From assembly GCF_910592395.1 (NCBI RefSeq), contig NC_088326.1, forward strand, positions 315,001 through 379,000: a stretch of DNA of 64,000 bases, written 5' to 3'. Below the pieces are notes generated by a model. It saw only the letters and a list, made by a program, of their open reading frames with translations. It was not told the origin of the DNA and ran no database searches. The DNA is from Lineus longissimus. Taxonomy: Eukaryota; Nemertea; Pilidiophora; Heteronemertea; Lineidae. A program made the position numbers and the translations under genes. The first letter of the stretch is position 1, and each line of letters starts with the position of its first letter. Below, one piece after another: positions 40,201 through 52,245 of the stretch.

Positions 40201-43200
40201 AAACCGCCATCTTTTTAAAACTAGCATCGGTAGCCGAGCCGCAGTTGCGTATCTAGGTTGGGGTGACTGTGGGCTGGGTGGTTGAGGTGGTCATCTAAAA
40301 ATGCGAAATATTACCAACCTCTGGCATGGGTGTGAAAACATTGCATGGGTTTGTGAGGTTTTGTAGCTTGCTATACATTGAAAAGACACTTGATATTGAG
40401 CATTTATATGATAATGCCTTGTACTGCTGTGTCACCACAGAGACACACTCAGAATGTTGTATTTGGCATTTTGTAACAGTGTCATCATAGAGTATCCAAT
40501 GCTTCAGTAGAAAGAAAGGATTTTAGATGATCAAGAAATAGTTCTCCATCAAGCCATCTTGTCACGCTTTTGAATGCATTGTACATTGCGTCGTGTGCTT
40601 CAAAACGAGAATGCAGTTCGGCATGCCCTAGATTTGATTGGCTGGTGATTATGTGTAGCAATCATATGACAGAATAAATCTGCAGCATTCCAAAGTCGTC
40701 TTATTTTGAATCTGCTGGTGAAACGGTTACATGGTAGCTACCTGATACTATATGCCGACCAGGCGTATTCAAGAACTCACCCGAATCGTTACGGAAATTC
40801 ACGAAGTGTTATATCTATTACAGCTTTAGTATTCAATCTCTGTACCGGTAATTCATGAATATTTATAAGTTCATCGTTCATTTGCCCCGTCTGACTGCTT
40901 CAATAAGTTCGCTTTCACTTGAGTTTGACCCCAAATAGTTTGATGATCGCTTTTTCTGCCCAAACTCCCTCTGACGCTCATCTACCATTTGCAAGCACCT
41001 AGCTAAAGGTAACTCTTGATTGCTATGGGAAGCACAGAAATACACAGGCTTGCTAAGTTAACATCCCATTGATTGCTAATGAAACTGCCCTGGTTGGCAC
41101 CGGTCGTTACGGGAGCGATTCTGGTGGCTATGGTACCGCTTTTCTGCATCTACCCCTTTCATTTGTATGAATTAAACCGCCATTTCAGACGCCTTGTGCC
41201 ATCAGTAAAACCGAAACTGTAAGTTTTTTTTTGATGGAGATTTGTATTATATGATGTCAAACCACGCATGCGCACATTAAACGATTTTAGACGTTCAAGG
41301 ATATCGAAACAAAGCCATAAAATTACGTATGATGTTCAGAAGATATTTTGCCCTAATTATGGCAAACTTGTAAAATTTGATGCGGGATGCTCAATTCAGA
41401 TTGGAAAAGCTTTTAATTTGTGGGAAGTGACCTTAAACTTGTGTAAGGTCAAGTCCGTGACCTTGAAATAGTGTAGGGTCAAGGTCATAGTCGTTTTATG
41501 GCGCCATTGCTGGTTTGACATTTAGGCTATTTTGTAGGTAGGAACGCACGAATCGTTCTCTTTTCTTCACAAAGCACATGTTCATGAGACTTCCTAATCA
41601 ATTAGATTTTTCACTTTCCTTCTAAAGACTAGCGTCATCCATTCACTATGAATAGATAGTGAATCTTAACATTTCTACACTGTTCACAGACTGGTGCATG
41701 AAGCATGTCATATTAATGAATTCATTAGATCTATTCTTCATCCATTCTAAGTCATATTGACGAAAAACTTCGTTGTTGATATGTGAGTTGATTCATCTGT
41801 TGCTTCTTTGCAGAGCACCATCCACAGACAGCACGGATTCGTTTGGAATAGTTGCCGGTTTCCCCCTACACAGGAACCCCTCGTTTGAGACCACCTCCCT
41901 CAAAATCACTGGGTCGTCTGGTAGTTTTGAGTACGACCTCACAGGCCCCCCATACTACGGCCTCACGCAGCCCGCCGCAAGGCCCTTTGCGCACATGTAC
42001 CTCAGCGGAACACAGAGTGCGCACGGGTCAAGGTCAGCTACTCCGGAGAGGTCAGGGCGGCGCGGAGTTTCAAGTTCCCCCGTCCGGAAAATCACGAACT
42101 ATCCCGAGCCCCCGCCGAGTTTTATCATCACGCCTACACATAGTCGGACTAGTAGTATTGAGTCAGACGTCGGGACAATCCCTGTTGGGTATAACCGCCG
42201 GGTTGGGTCATTCGAGAGTTCACTCTCTGGAGTCCCTAAACCTGTCCTTCTACCCGCGTTTGGTTCCCACAGAAGCCGTCCTGCGTTAAAAAAATGTTAC
42301 TCCCTGGACACACCGGGGGATCAAAATCAAATATGGCGGACGCCGGAGTTATCCCGGGCGGGGTCTACAGATTCTACGGACTACAGGCAGAATTATTCCC
42401 AAGGGAGTGGGATGAGTTTGGACAGGCAGGACTCCGGTGTGTCCAGTGATAGTGCCATGCGGGGACGGTCAGTTAGTACCGAAAGGCTCGCTGTTGATAA
42501 CGCCAGGAAAAGGTTCTTCCAGAGTAATGGCGCCCCGGAGCCGATTCAGGAAGTCGCCCACGAGTCCAAGCGGGACTCTGGGTTCATGTCGTGGCCTGAG
42601 CGGAAGAAACATGAAGTATTGCAGCCAGAATCTGTGAATAAAGAACATCGTGTGGAATCAAAGGAAAGATCTGAAGCGAAAGAACCTGAGAAGAAGCCCG
42701 AGGATAAATCTAAAGAAAAGGACAAAGACAAAAGTTTAGTTTCAAAAGGATCATTCAGGGCGAGATTTTCTAGGACTCCGAAATCACCGAAAACGAAACG
42801 GGCAGAGAAATCTAAGAGCGATAAGGATTTGAGTAAGAGTGCCGATTCCAAAAAAGTTGAGGAGAAAAGTAAAGATTCGAAAGGAAAGGGAAAGGGAAAA
42901 CAGGACGAGAAGAAGAAAGTAGAAACGAAAGGGAAGACAGAAGACGAAACAAAAGATGCGAAAGGGAAGACGAAAACGTTGTTTACGAAGCCTAGCAAGC
43001 CGATTTTATTCGGTTCTGTTCGCGATAAAACGAAGTGGTTTTTACAAAGGACTAAGAGTACGGAGTTGGAGCCGCCGAAAGATCCGGCGCCGAGCACCAG
43101 TGCCAGGAAGTGGAGCATTCCAGATAGCGGAAGTAAAGTTAGTTCTGGTTCCGCCGAAGCGTCTAGTTCCGGTTCCGGGAAGAGCCAGCAAGCTAATGGA

Positions 43201-44203
43201 AATCAGGAGAAATCGGTGAGTTATGATCGTTTTCTCAACGAATCCGTATATTTATTGACCAAATGGTCGAGGCATGACCCGTAGATTAGAAATCTCACCA
43301 TCTATGATTGACGTCTTATGATTTTTAACAATCTTTTTAATATTCTTTCGTCTGTATAGCGGAGTCTCGTAGACTGCCAAGCAAGTGGATATGGCCCGAA
43401 CCATTCGTGACGACGAATTTCTGTTCATTGAAAATGCGCCCGTTTCTAACATTGTAAAGGCACCGTTCTTGCTCTTCTCGAAAGACAATCATGAACCTTA
43501 ATTTACAGACGCGAATGAGCAAGTTCTTCTTAAGCTCTTGAGAAAAAAATACTGGTAGTGTGTAAATCGTGATTTTTGTTGTATTTTCTTAAGATGGAAA
43601 GATAGTGACACTAGGTAAGGGTTTGCTGCCGTTGGCTGTTCAAAAATACCGGAACGTCGAAAGACATGCCTTTCTTTGAGCAGCCATTGGACCCCAAGCT
43701 TACCCGTGTTTCGCTTTTTGAGTGTTGATGGAGTACGGTTTGTTGTTTCGGCTTCGGCTTCGGCAGAAACTAATCATAATGCATTTTGCATTGATCATGT
43801 AGATTGCACAATCAGTATGTCAATTTGACTTCAAATTTTTGCCCGTTTTCTGCTGATTTGTTGTGTGTTTGCAGTTTGCTGCATGTTGTTTTTCCACATA
43901 TATACCAATCAACTGACCAACGCCCCCTATATGCAAGCTAAATCTCCAGTTAGGTTGCTTCGAGTGTTTCGTTCACTAACTGCCTGACTTGATACTCTCT
44001 TTCAGCAAACTGACATGTCCGAAAATCCTGCCGTATCCCATGCGCTGCATGAAACAATCTGTAACCTTGGCATCAATGCCCAGGCCCCCTGGCGGTCGCC
44101 ACCGTTACGAAACTGGCAACCGGACGAAACTCTGATCGTAATACGAGAAGAACAGTTTTCGACGTATAATGTTTGGCAGTTTAGTGAAACTGGTGTCACG
44201 TGA
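25251..44203 (+). CDS. MTCL: MTCL/SOGA-family microtubule-crosslinking coiled-coil protein
   Basis: 23 exons join in frame: 25251-27458, 30488-30625, 30894-31028, 31359-32340, 32497-32710, 33080-33224, 33514-33660, 33998-34123, 34404-34583, 34753-34866, 35014-35263, 35362-35877, 35977-36179, 36336-36707, 37045-37212, 37410-37694, 37957-38136, 38365-38568, 39477-39500, 40096-40187, 41189-41218, 41814-43215, 44006-44203; about 2770 residues. N terminus: Cys/His motif (KFEPQTWRKDRCKRCF...H). Residues about 40-470: Ser/Lys-rich, disordered. From about 471 the family core: DLEDDLFELEDKCDALEKEN, EMEEMHDHFRDEEEA, NCRILQFKLRKSERK, EVSVRLHDELEFVE. Coiled coil continues to about 2240, then a Ser-rich and a Lys-rich tail (KSPKTKRAEKSKSDKD). 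Vertebrate MTCL1 crosslinks non-centrosomal microtubules; MTCL3/SOGA1 and MTCL2 are paralogues. This protein is much longer, mainly in the central coil. An alternative 3' end cannot be excluded. Confidence 0.9.
27459..30487 (+). other. Long first coding intron of the MTCL gene
   Basis: A 3-kb intron with GTGAGT donor and TTTCAG acceptor. Frames inside are short and unrelated to the coiled coil. I see no repeat or exon worth naming. Confidence 0.7.
37771..37833 (+). pseudogene. Degenerate partial copy of MTCL exon 16 in the next intron
   Basis: About 60 bp matching the 3' end of the exon at 37410-37694: ATTCGCA(A/G)AGGCAG...GGGAGTCAGAGAGGG...GAGATCAGAGTGA. It lies 76 bp after the real donor. 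The copy lost the GTGAGT donor (it reads AAGAGGTGATTG), so it is probably not spliced in. Confidence 0.75.
38832..38905 (-). mobile_element. tRNA-derived SINE head or tRNA pseudogene in an MTCL intron
   Basis: On the minus strand an A-box-like TGGCATAGTGG and a B-box-like GAGTTCGAACCCG lie at normal tRNA spacing (about 35 bases between) and are followed by a T-rich run. The T-arm and acceptor stems do not pair, so it is not a working tRNA. Confidence 0.55.
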
Positions 44204-47134
44204 TGGGATGGGTAGCTAGTGCATGGCTGATGCGTAGGTACGCGCAAGTTGTACATTTCAGGCGAAATATCCTATAATCGCATGAAAACCAGTCCTTTTG
44301 ATTTTCTGGAAAGTCTTCCGATGTCTACCTGTTTTGTGACATTGAAAACACCATGGAAGAAGATGGCGTGGTCATGCGCACTGCTAGCTTTGTCACGTGA
44401 CTTTGGATACTGACGTAGAAGCACTGCTGTCGAGTGTAGTGTATTCCTGCAGCTGATGCAACGTGAATTCAAGAAAAATGTCAGTGATTTTGATATCAAC
44501 ATGATTCAAGCCGATTGCCATCAAAATTGATTGTACGTTGTTATGTGAGGCATCATGATCTTTTATCGTCTGTACTTATTTCAAAAGTCTTATTTTCAGG
44601 GCATTGCGCTGGCAAGATCAAAATTCCAAAGATGAGGAGGATACAGTTCTAGACGCGCCGCTAGGCGTCACTACTGTTGTGGGTCAACATAGAATGTGGA
44701 ACCGGGCTCGGCAGACGGACGATGCATTCCATTTCCTGGTGCAATACGACATCTTCTACGCGATACGACTTCCCAACTGTCTATTTACTGGACATGCGGC
44801 TTCCCTACTGGTCATGCAGTTTCACTGGCTCCATGCCGGAACTCAATGCTGACTTCCTACTCTTTCATATTTCATATAAAACGCATATCTTCCTTTCTGA
44901 CTGGGACAGGGGCTTGTTAAGGCCGCCTTCCTTTCTCTATACAGAGAACCTCAATCACCGCCATCTTGATTTTGAGATTTTGCCCCGTCCATGTTACTGT
45001 CTCGCTTGACGTTGCTCAGTGGCTCTTGCAATGACATTGTTTGTACATGGTAGTACTAGCAGTGTTCTATTGGCCACAACTATCTGTAACCTCGAATCAA
45101 ATCATAAAATACGATCTCGAAACATTTAGAAATTCGAACATCAAATGCAGAGGACTATAGCGAAAGATGGTTTGTGGGCGTGATGATGAGAATAGTTACT
45201 TGACGTTGATTGGTGCATTATTTAATAATACGTTTCGTATGATTTGTTTACGATGGTTAAGTTTTCCATTGTCGCAACCAGAAGTAATCCAGACGGGTGT
45301 ATCATCATATTGTAGAGAGCTCCTTCTGGTTGCGTTATTATTTTGTTGTACAGACAAGAGTCCAGCAAAATTCAAGACTTGCTGGATATTTGTTAATTTT
45401 TCGTTATTTATGATGTTATTTTCTTCCTCGTTTAGCTATCAAGTTCCTTTTTCTCGTATCTTATATTTTGAATCTGTTTTTGTCTTTTTGACACTTGATT
45501 GTTTTTGCACAAATTAGAACGGACGAGAATACGTATGTCATGCCGAGGGAGCAGAAATCGCCCCCTGGCCGCCCCTGGAGTCTAGCCGTATATTCGTAAG
45601 CAGCACTGAATTCGAACCTAGGGCTTGATTACCTAAGGTATACCTTTCAGATCCCGTCACACATTGGGAACTTCATAAATTCGTTAATTGTCTTCGAGTT
45701 TCGTTTCATTTTCATTTCGACTTTTTCAAAGTCATGTTTGTTTCGTAACAAACCGCCTATAAAATCATGACATTTTGCTTCTAAACCTCACACCATGCGG
45801 TTTTCCTGTCCGCTTCCTTGTAACAAAAGAAGCAAACAGAACCGAATGGAACGAGGTTCGTTTTTCGGCCATTTTGAAAGATGGCTGATTAACAGCTCAT
45901 CAGCAGAAAACTATGATTTTCGAGTTTTCTTTTGTGTTTCATCAAACCGGTGTAATAATCTCCAAATCATATCACCCACGATATCTCTCCTAAGGCATGA
46001 CATACATTTTATTGTCCTAGAAATTCAAAACTGATGAAGTTGTCGCCCGTTTCTAAGGTTCAGCGAAGTCCTTTCTAGGACCATTTTCATCGCATCTGAC
46101 CCTTTGCCATTCTTGCATTTGCTGAGTGGAAACTATGAGCGCATTTACCTCACGCACTACAGTCATCACGACTACTACCCTATCGTAACGATGGCAACAG
46201 AAACGGATGCAATGAAAGTCAAGGGCAAGGGATTTCGTGGCAACAGCAAACGGACAAATGTGGAACCTCGTCTGCTGACGAGGGGTGTTTCTTGAATTTC
46301 TGGATGAGGTTGAGTTTTCGGAGGGGGCTTCGGAAAGAAACACGTGCAGGAACAATACAAGACAAATGTGTCCCGAGTTTTGGAGGTGTTGGAGTAATCT
46401 GCACAGTTTTCTCACTCTTAGGCTAAAAGCGTGCCTCAGTAGGCGGCTCCAACATCGACCAGGCAGCAGTCTTGAGCAAGGCATGAGTAATGCAAATTTA
46501 CTTCATTGGTTCGAACGCTTCCCGCGAGGGGCAGTAAGTGTCGGCATCCGGCTGCAAGCCTGACAGTATCGACGATGTTGACGCCGTTTCCTGAGCCTCG
46601 GCTCTGTTAAAAGTAGTAGACAGCAAATAGTTTTGGCGTCTTCGAATGAAAATATCTCGAAGGAAGAATGTACACATTTGTTAATTTACGACGCTTTGTA
46701 GTAAATGTAGATAAAGTTGTACAGTCATATTGCATGCGTGGTTGATTTTTATTCGGTTGTTTACGTGGTAATAGGCAAAGATATGGTATGACTATGTTAT
46801 GATCGCGATGACTGTCAAAAATTAGGCAATAACGTCTGATTTATCAGACGCGTACGGACATTTTGTAAAATTTGTGCACACGAAAATGTCCATGTCCCTT
46901 TCAAAGATGTTACGCCCAACGATACCGTTAGCAGTATGTAGACTACTATATCATGTGTTGGACTATATCGCAAAGTTATTACACGTGACCGCCACAATGG
47001 CAATTCTATACAAGCTCGAATGATAATTGAAGTAAACCGGAATGACCACTGCGCATGTGCTTGCAGCTAATTGACAGGTGTTTGGAAATAGTTTTTCTAG
47101 TGTAAATTCAAAATCAGAATGAAATATACAATAA
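44204..47134. other. Region downstream of the MTCL stop
   Basis: Nothing I can support as coding. The first part is presumably 3' UTR of the MTCL gene, though no clear poly(A) signal was assigned. A TTTTCAG acceptor at 44600 opens a 70-codon frame on the plus strand (ALRWQDQNSKDEEDTVLD...), which could be an alternative terminal exon but resembles nothing I know. Confidence 0.4.
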
Positions 47135-47300
47135 ATATCATGTATATGAACAAACCGATTTGTTGTTCGCCTTCCTCGGATGTCCAACTCTCATCATCAT
47201 TCAGGAATTTTCGAAAGCGGAAGTCATTAGGCTGCAGTTCCGGTGCCGGTGGTATTGTCAAATCAAAAGTATCGAAATGTGCATCATCGGCATGCTCATA
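47135..47300 (-). CDS. Candidate exon of unknown protein, low support
   Basis: The minus-strand frame reads as an acidic, protein-like stretch (HADDAHFDTFDLTIPPAPEL, then FRKFLNDDESWTSEEGEQQ) before running into a hydrophobic, intron-like tail. An in-frame TAA lies upstream and there is no ATG in frame, so it would have to be an internal exon; a possible acceptor AG lies near 47320 and the donor is poor. No neighbouring exon was found. It may be chance. Confidence 0.2.
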
Positions 47301-47614
47301 TTGCAATGAACCAATCGCTGGTCTTTATTTTTTGGCTTCTCCCGGTCAAGTTTGCTTTAGAAAAGGGGCGATAAGCCACTCGACTACCATAGACCCACCC
47401 CGTATACTTTGTGTACTTAATGACAAACATGAAAACAACAACAACATCAGTCACTGACGAGTAATTTATTAGCTTTCTGTGTCACCTGAGATTCAATGTA
47501 TTCCGATGTCCCCAAAATGCCGTTTACACATTCGGCAACAACATCGACGAAGATGTCGTGTACGAGTCCAAAGCTTGGAGCGCCTCCTCGCGGATGAAAA
47601 TCGCAGCTCGTTTA

Positions 47615-49449
47615 TTACATGAAAAACATCGTGAAGAGAAAACACAGCGCCATGGCCAACATCCCTGCAACAAGTGCCGCGGATCCATTTTCTGAAATGA
47701 AATAATCACTGAATATTTATACTGAGAGAGACCAGAGGCAATATATATCCAACATATCCACACACCATTTGTCTACGAAACGCCCGATGTTGCCCGCTTT
47801 ATAAGGGAGTTTTCGCAAATCCTCCGAAACGACAACTCGAGCGTCTATTCAATTGTTCGACGACCAACAATGGGATAGGCGTTCGCGTTCGTGTTAGGGG
47901 GCTATGAGACAGTACAATTGGACAGTACAGAGCGCCGTATAAAACTTCTACGGGATTTCATACTATCACCGATGTGTACACGTTGTCCGCTTGGTCTGCC
48001 TCTTAATAATAACTGGAAGCCATGTTCAAATCCTGTGCTATACATCCGTGACACTACAGATACGAACCTTTGCACGTGATACCACTTCCCCAGGTTCCAT
48101 CTTTCAGGCACGTGATCGAGTCATGACCACCAACAAAGGTAAAGTTTACGTCACACTTATACTTCATGACGTCATTGGGGAGGTATTCCGTCTTGTTTTC
48201 GGTTATCAATAACCCATGTTCAATCCTTGGAGGATCGGGACAGATTTCTGAAATGAAGAGACCAAGATGAATGGATGGTGATGACGGCTATGATAGAAAT
48301 ACTTGTAATGTTAATATCCTAACGACGCACCGACAAAATTTGAATGTGCATGCAAGAAAATACAATTACATTTCAGTCAACTTACTCGTGCAGAGGGGTG
48401 GTTGGCTCCACGTTTTATTCGGCAGACATTGTACCTCTTCCTCGCCTACTAAAGTGTAGTTATCATGACACGTGACGTTCGCGATGTCGCCAGAGAAATG
48501 GGTCTTGTTTCCGATGCCGCCGTTCGGAATTGTTTCGGTTGGGCAAAAGGGTTCTGAAAAAAATAATAAAGCTACAAATCAATGTTTATAACAAACTATT
48601 CGAGGGTCAGGAAAGGCAGCCAAGGAAACCAATGGAATTTCATGCTATTTGGCAACCATTTCGGAGTAGGCAGCCATCTTAGATTTAAGCCACAATCCAG
48701 GGTGCCCCCTAAACTTATTTCTTACGAGTATATATGGTTTCGATACTTTCAACAGGCCCAACCCACCAGTCTCAAGCCTGGGTCTGCAACTAAAAACGTC
48801 TTTGGTCGTCCTTAAATCGAGGGACGATGTCCTCTTGCGGTGATCATTGACCTGTTAGACTAAAAGCTGACTTCCTTACCACATGTCTGTGTCCTAGAGT
48901 TGCACACTTCGCCCGCCTTCGGACAGGCCTTGATGCAAATGCACTCGCACTTGCAGGTAGCGTGGTCCGGGTTCTTCTTTTCCTCAGTGTAATGGCACCT
49001 CAACTGAAAATAGCGTACACTGACACCTTAACCAAAAAGGACAATAAATATGAAATCCTGCCAGTGCATGATGACGATAAAATTCGTATGTTTTATGAAT
49101 GAAACAGTGAACTCAGACGATAATTCAACAGTGAGCCAAGTTTGTTTGTTTACATCGAAGATGGCGCCACGATAAAACGGCTGATTTAGCGCCACCGCGT
49201 GGGGTCTGATGGTATTAGGCCAGTCGAATGGCTGGTTCAAAGGAACGTATATCATATGGGACTTTTTACCTTGAGGCATCCTTTTTTCTCCTGGGTCTGT
49301 TTGTCCACACAATAATCCGGCGTGCTGCATAACTTGTCTCCTATCAACCCAATGAAGCTCATATTCTTGGTGACCGTGATCTGCTCCTGCACGCATGCTT
49401 GGGCCAACACGGGAAGGAGGACCAGGAGAACGACTGGTCCCACTGCCAT
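47615..49449 (-). CDS. Secreted GPI-type protein: Cys-rich module plus two sushi domains
   Basis: Five exons join in frame: 49449-49270, 49003-48880, 48553-48386, 48247-48068, 47691-47615, giving 242 residues. Order: signal peptide (MAVGPVVLLVLLPVLAQA); a Cys-rich part of about 80 residues containing CKCECICIKACPKAGEVC; sushi/CCP domain 1 (about 104-156: CPTETIPNGG, NVTCHDNYTLVGEEEVQC, TWSQPPLC); sushi domain 2 (about 160-216: CPDPPRIEHG, MKYKCDVNFTFVG, CLKDGTWGSGITC); then a short linker, NGSAA and a hydrophobic end (LVAGMLAMALCFLFTMFFM) with no cytoplasmic tail, as in GPI-attachment signals. Both sushi domains have the four Cys and the Trp. Exon borders fall between domains, all with matching phase. 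Sushi proteins with GPI tails include complement regulators such as CD55; an immune or adhesion role is inference. AATAAA overlaps the stop codon (47616-47611). Confidence 0.87.
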
Positions 49450-50400
49450 TTTGATCCAATACGTCCACTGAAACGGCGATACAGATAAAAATTATAAACA
49501 TTTTCTATTAATCAACTCCGTATCTAAGCCAAAATCTTTTTTTAAAGCTATCGGGAACAGAAGCAGATTTGCGTCACACTGCCACATTCTTGAAAACGAA
49601 CAATGTGAAAGTTTACCCCAAAGAAGAAGAAGACCTACCTAACAGTAGAAAGGAAAATGCTGAAGATATCCGGCTCGTTTATGTATTCACGAAGGATCGC
49701 TGATAAATATGTGAGAAAGGATAGAGGCACGAGGCAGCCCGCAGCTCGTGAGCAAAGCTCAAAACCCTGGATGTCTCGTCAACGAAATTTATTCGCCAGT
49801 ATTGAAAAGCCCTGTGACATCTGCATATCTGTCAGTTAATCCAATTTAAAGTCATTTAACAGTTAATTCCTAACACAATAATCAAAGGCCTAATTGGTGA
49901 ACCAATGCACATGGAGGAATTCAGTGCCAAGCTCTGTGTGTACATATTATGCTAACGACACGAAATAGACATGAGTACAGTCATACTTGTATTGAGCACA
50001 TGGCGCTTTGATATTAATTTATTTTAAATAGCATTTGCATAAATTTGTAAACAACCGTCCTGGAGCATCTGGTTTTGGCCTTGCTATAGGGGGAATACAA
50101 TTATTCAGTGCTAAGAGGACAGAATGGATATTTTGATCACAAAATATCATAGAATCAGTCTTGCTTTGTACAACACTGCTGCTGTTTTGACTCGTCTCAA
50201 TTTGAAACTTATCTGTAAACTCTCAAATTTCGTGAACTTTAGAACTATTATTTGGTTGCCATCTTTACGACTACTTTATCTCAAGAGGATAACTGATTGG
50301 CTTTATAGTTCCAAACTGACTCTCTAGGGGGAGTTTAAGCTTCCTTCGACCACTCAGCAAGCAGAAAAGGCCTCAAATCCCATTCAAAAATCGCCATCGA
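49450..50400. other. Upstream region of the sushi gene
   Basis: A CAG acceptor at about 49467 on the minus strand, just 5' of the start codon, implies an upstream untranslated exon for the sushi gene. I could not locate it. No other gene is visible. Confidence 0.4.
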
Positions 50401-50482
50401 TGACGTCACCGTGAGATCACACGCAGCCGATGCCGTCATTGTGACGCACGCACCGATGATTATTTGCGTGCATGTGACGTCG
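50401..50482. promoter_or_regulatory. CRE-like cluster upstream of the coiled-coil gene
   Basis: TGACGTCA at 50401-50408, TGACGCAC at 50442-50449 and TGACGTCG at 50475-50482 lie 70-150 bp before the presumed start codon at 50551. Spacing and closeness to the gene suggest CREB/ATF-type promoter sites. Confidence 0.45.
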
Positions 50483-50550
50483 TTGCCATGAGACCGCGTC
50501 CGGAGTCATGATGAAATGTTGTTGAGGTTGAGGTTATAATTTTCAGCAAA

Positions 50551-52245
50551 ATGGGTAGGTTCGTGTCTCATGAAAAAAGAGTATTCACAGTTATCATGTA
50601 TTGATTATTTCGATAACTATTTAAATGTCTAGGCAAGCTAGCATGCTAGCACCACCATTAAAACATTATAATTTTAGTATAATATCAATAAAGTGCGAAG
50701 CTCGTCAGTATACATCAACTTTGACAAACCGTAAGTAAGACTTCAAAGTTTGAATACAAGGTGATGTCATATGTTGCTCCGAATTGACACAAAATGTGTT
50801 CTTGTCCGCGCCGAGTCTCAAGAGTCTTGAAGAATAACGCTTTACACAACTTCGACTTCCATTCGTAGGGGAAGATTCAACTACTTCCTGCCTCCCTAAG
50901 GTTTTCCACCGGCATCAGAACACCAAAGAAACCGCTCCTACTACAGAAACCCAAACGGAACAATTAGAAAGGAGACCAGAATCTACCCAAACACAACAAG
51001 CAGAATACGCAACAGTGACAACCCAATCGCAAGAACCAGACTGCCACGCGGTATTGACCCAAACGGGCCCGGACGCGGCAGTTGCGGAGAAGATCAAAAA
51101 CCTCGAAGATGTGATCCAAGCCTTGAAAAATAGGTGTGAAGATTTGAAGGCGGGAAACGATGTCGAGCAGAACAGTTTGAGAGACGAAGTTCAAGCACTG
51201 AAAAAGGAGTCTGAAAGACTGAAGGTGAAACGCGATGATGCGTTGAATAATGTGATATTCATGTCATTCGAGGTGCAAAGGTTGGAAGAGAAAAACACTG
51301 GGATGGAACGCGAGGTTGAGCAGAGTGAGGCGAGTGCTCGGAGTTCGAAGGAGGACATGGCCGGGATGAAGACGGAGTTGGGTGCGCTGAGCGATTGTTT
51401 TACCAAGGCTTTTAGAAAGATCGTTGATTTGAAACGGGAGTTGCGCGCGTCGGAGGAGCATCGGACGGGGGTGAGTGTCCCGGATGACAATGTGTTTGTG
51501 TTGGTCATGACGTCGAGTTTGACAGAGAGTCACCACAAGGACCTTGACCACGACTCTCCACCAATGGCTACGTGTGTCTGTCATGAATACCGACGACATC
51601 ATTGGGCTTAATCATTTCAGTACAGAGTTGTAGTCGATTGCTGTCAAAGTATGTAAGCCTCAGTTTACCGTGAATTGATGGTGATTTTTCTGATTACAGA
51701 TCAAAGAACTGCACCTGATGGAACTCGAACACACAAAGAAAACTCACTCATTGGAGTCAGAGAAACTACAGTTTGTAATCAAGAAACTAAACGATAATGG
51801 GAAGAAAGTCCAGGGCGAGAAAGAGAGTTTAGAAGGAAAGCTGTTCGCGGCTGTAAGCGCCTACGAATCGATGGCTTCTCGGCACAGAGAGCAGACAACG
51901 GAATACGAAAAGACGTTGGAAGAGTTGACGGCCACTAAAAAAGAGATTGAAGTCAGGGCGATCGAAATTGAGGCACTGGAACGGAAGCTGCAACATCAGG
52001 AACGGAAAAACGACAAGCTGCGGAAGTGCTACCTGTTCCTGATGGCGGAGTCAACGGAGAAGGCGAGAAATATGATGTCATTCGACGTGAAGGCAAGAGG
52101 CAAGTTGTTCGGGATGATGTTGGACCGGGAGATGGAGATTGAGGCGTTGCAATCACGACAGAATCCGGGAGGCAGTGCTGGACGTGACAACGAGGGAACG
52201 TTGGTCGTAGGGACAACCCTGACCACCAATGCAAAGAAAGTTTAA
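50551..52245 (+). CDS. Coiled-coil protein of unknown function
   Basis: Three exons: 50551-50554, 50869-51470 and 51700-52245, giving 383 residues. The first exon adds only Met plus one base; it is chosen because ATGG is followed by GTAGGT and the phase fits the next exon, which has no usable upstream Met. Residues about 10-65 are Thr/Gln/Glu rich and unstructured; from about 75 a long heptad pattern runs (AEKIKNLEDVIQALKNRCED, LRDEVQALKKESERLKV) to about 310, with LEHTKKTHSLESEKLQFVIK and EIEVRAIEIEALERKLQ in exon 3; then a short conserved-looking part (KLRKCYLFLMAESTEKARNM) and a Gly/Thr-rich tail. I do not recognise a family. AATAAA lies at 52299-52304, 54 bp after the stop. The start exon is the weakest part of the model. 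Confidence 0.75.

Noticed and set aside
42546-43118. 190-codon minus-strand frame rich in Leu/Phe/Ser
   Set aside because: Antisense of the Lys-rich part of the MTCL exon at 41814-43215.
46053-46484. 143-codon minus-strand frame
   Set aside because: Arg/Cys/His-rich without domain, splice partner or family likeness. I judge it chance.
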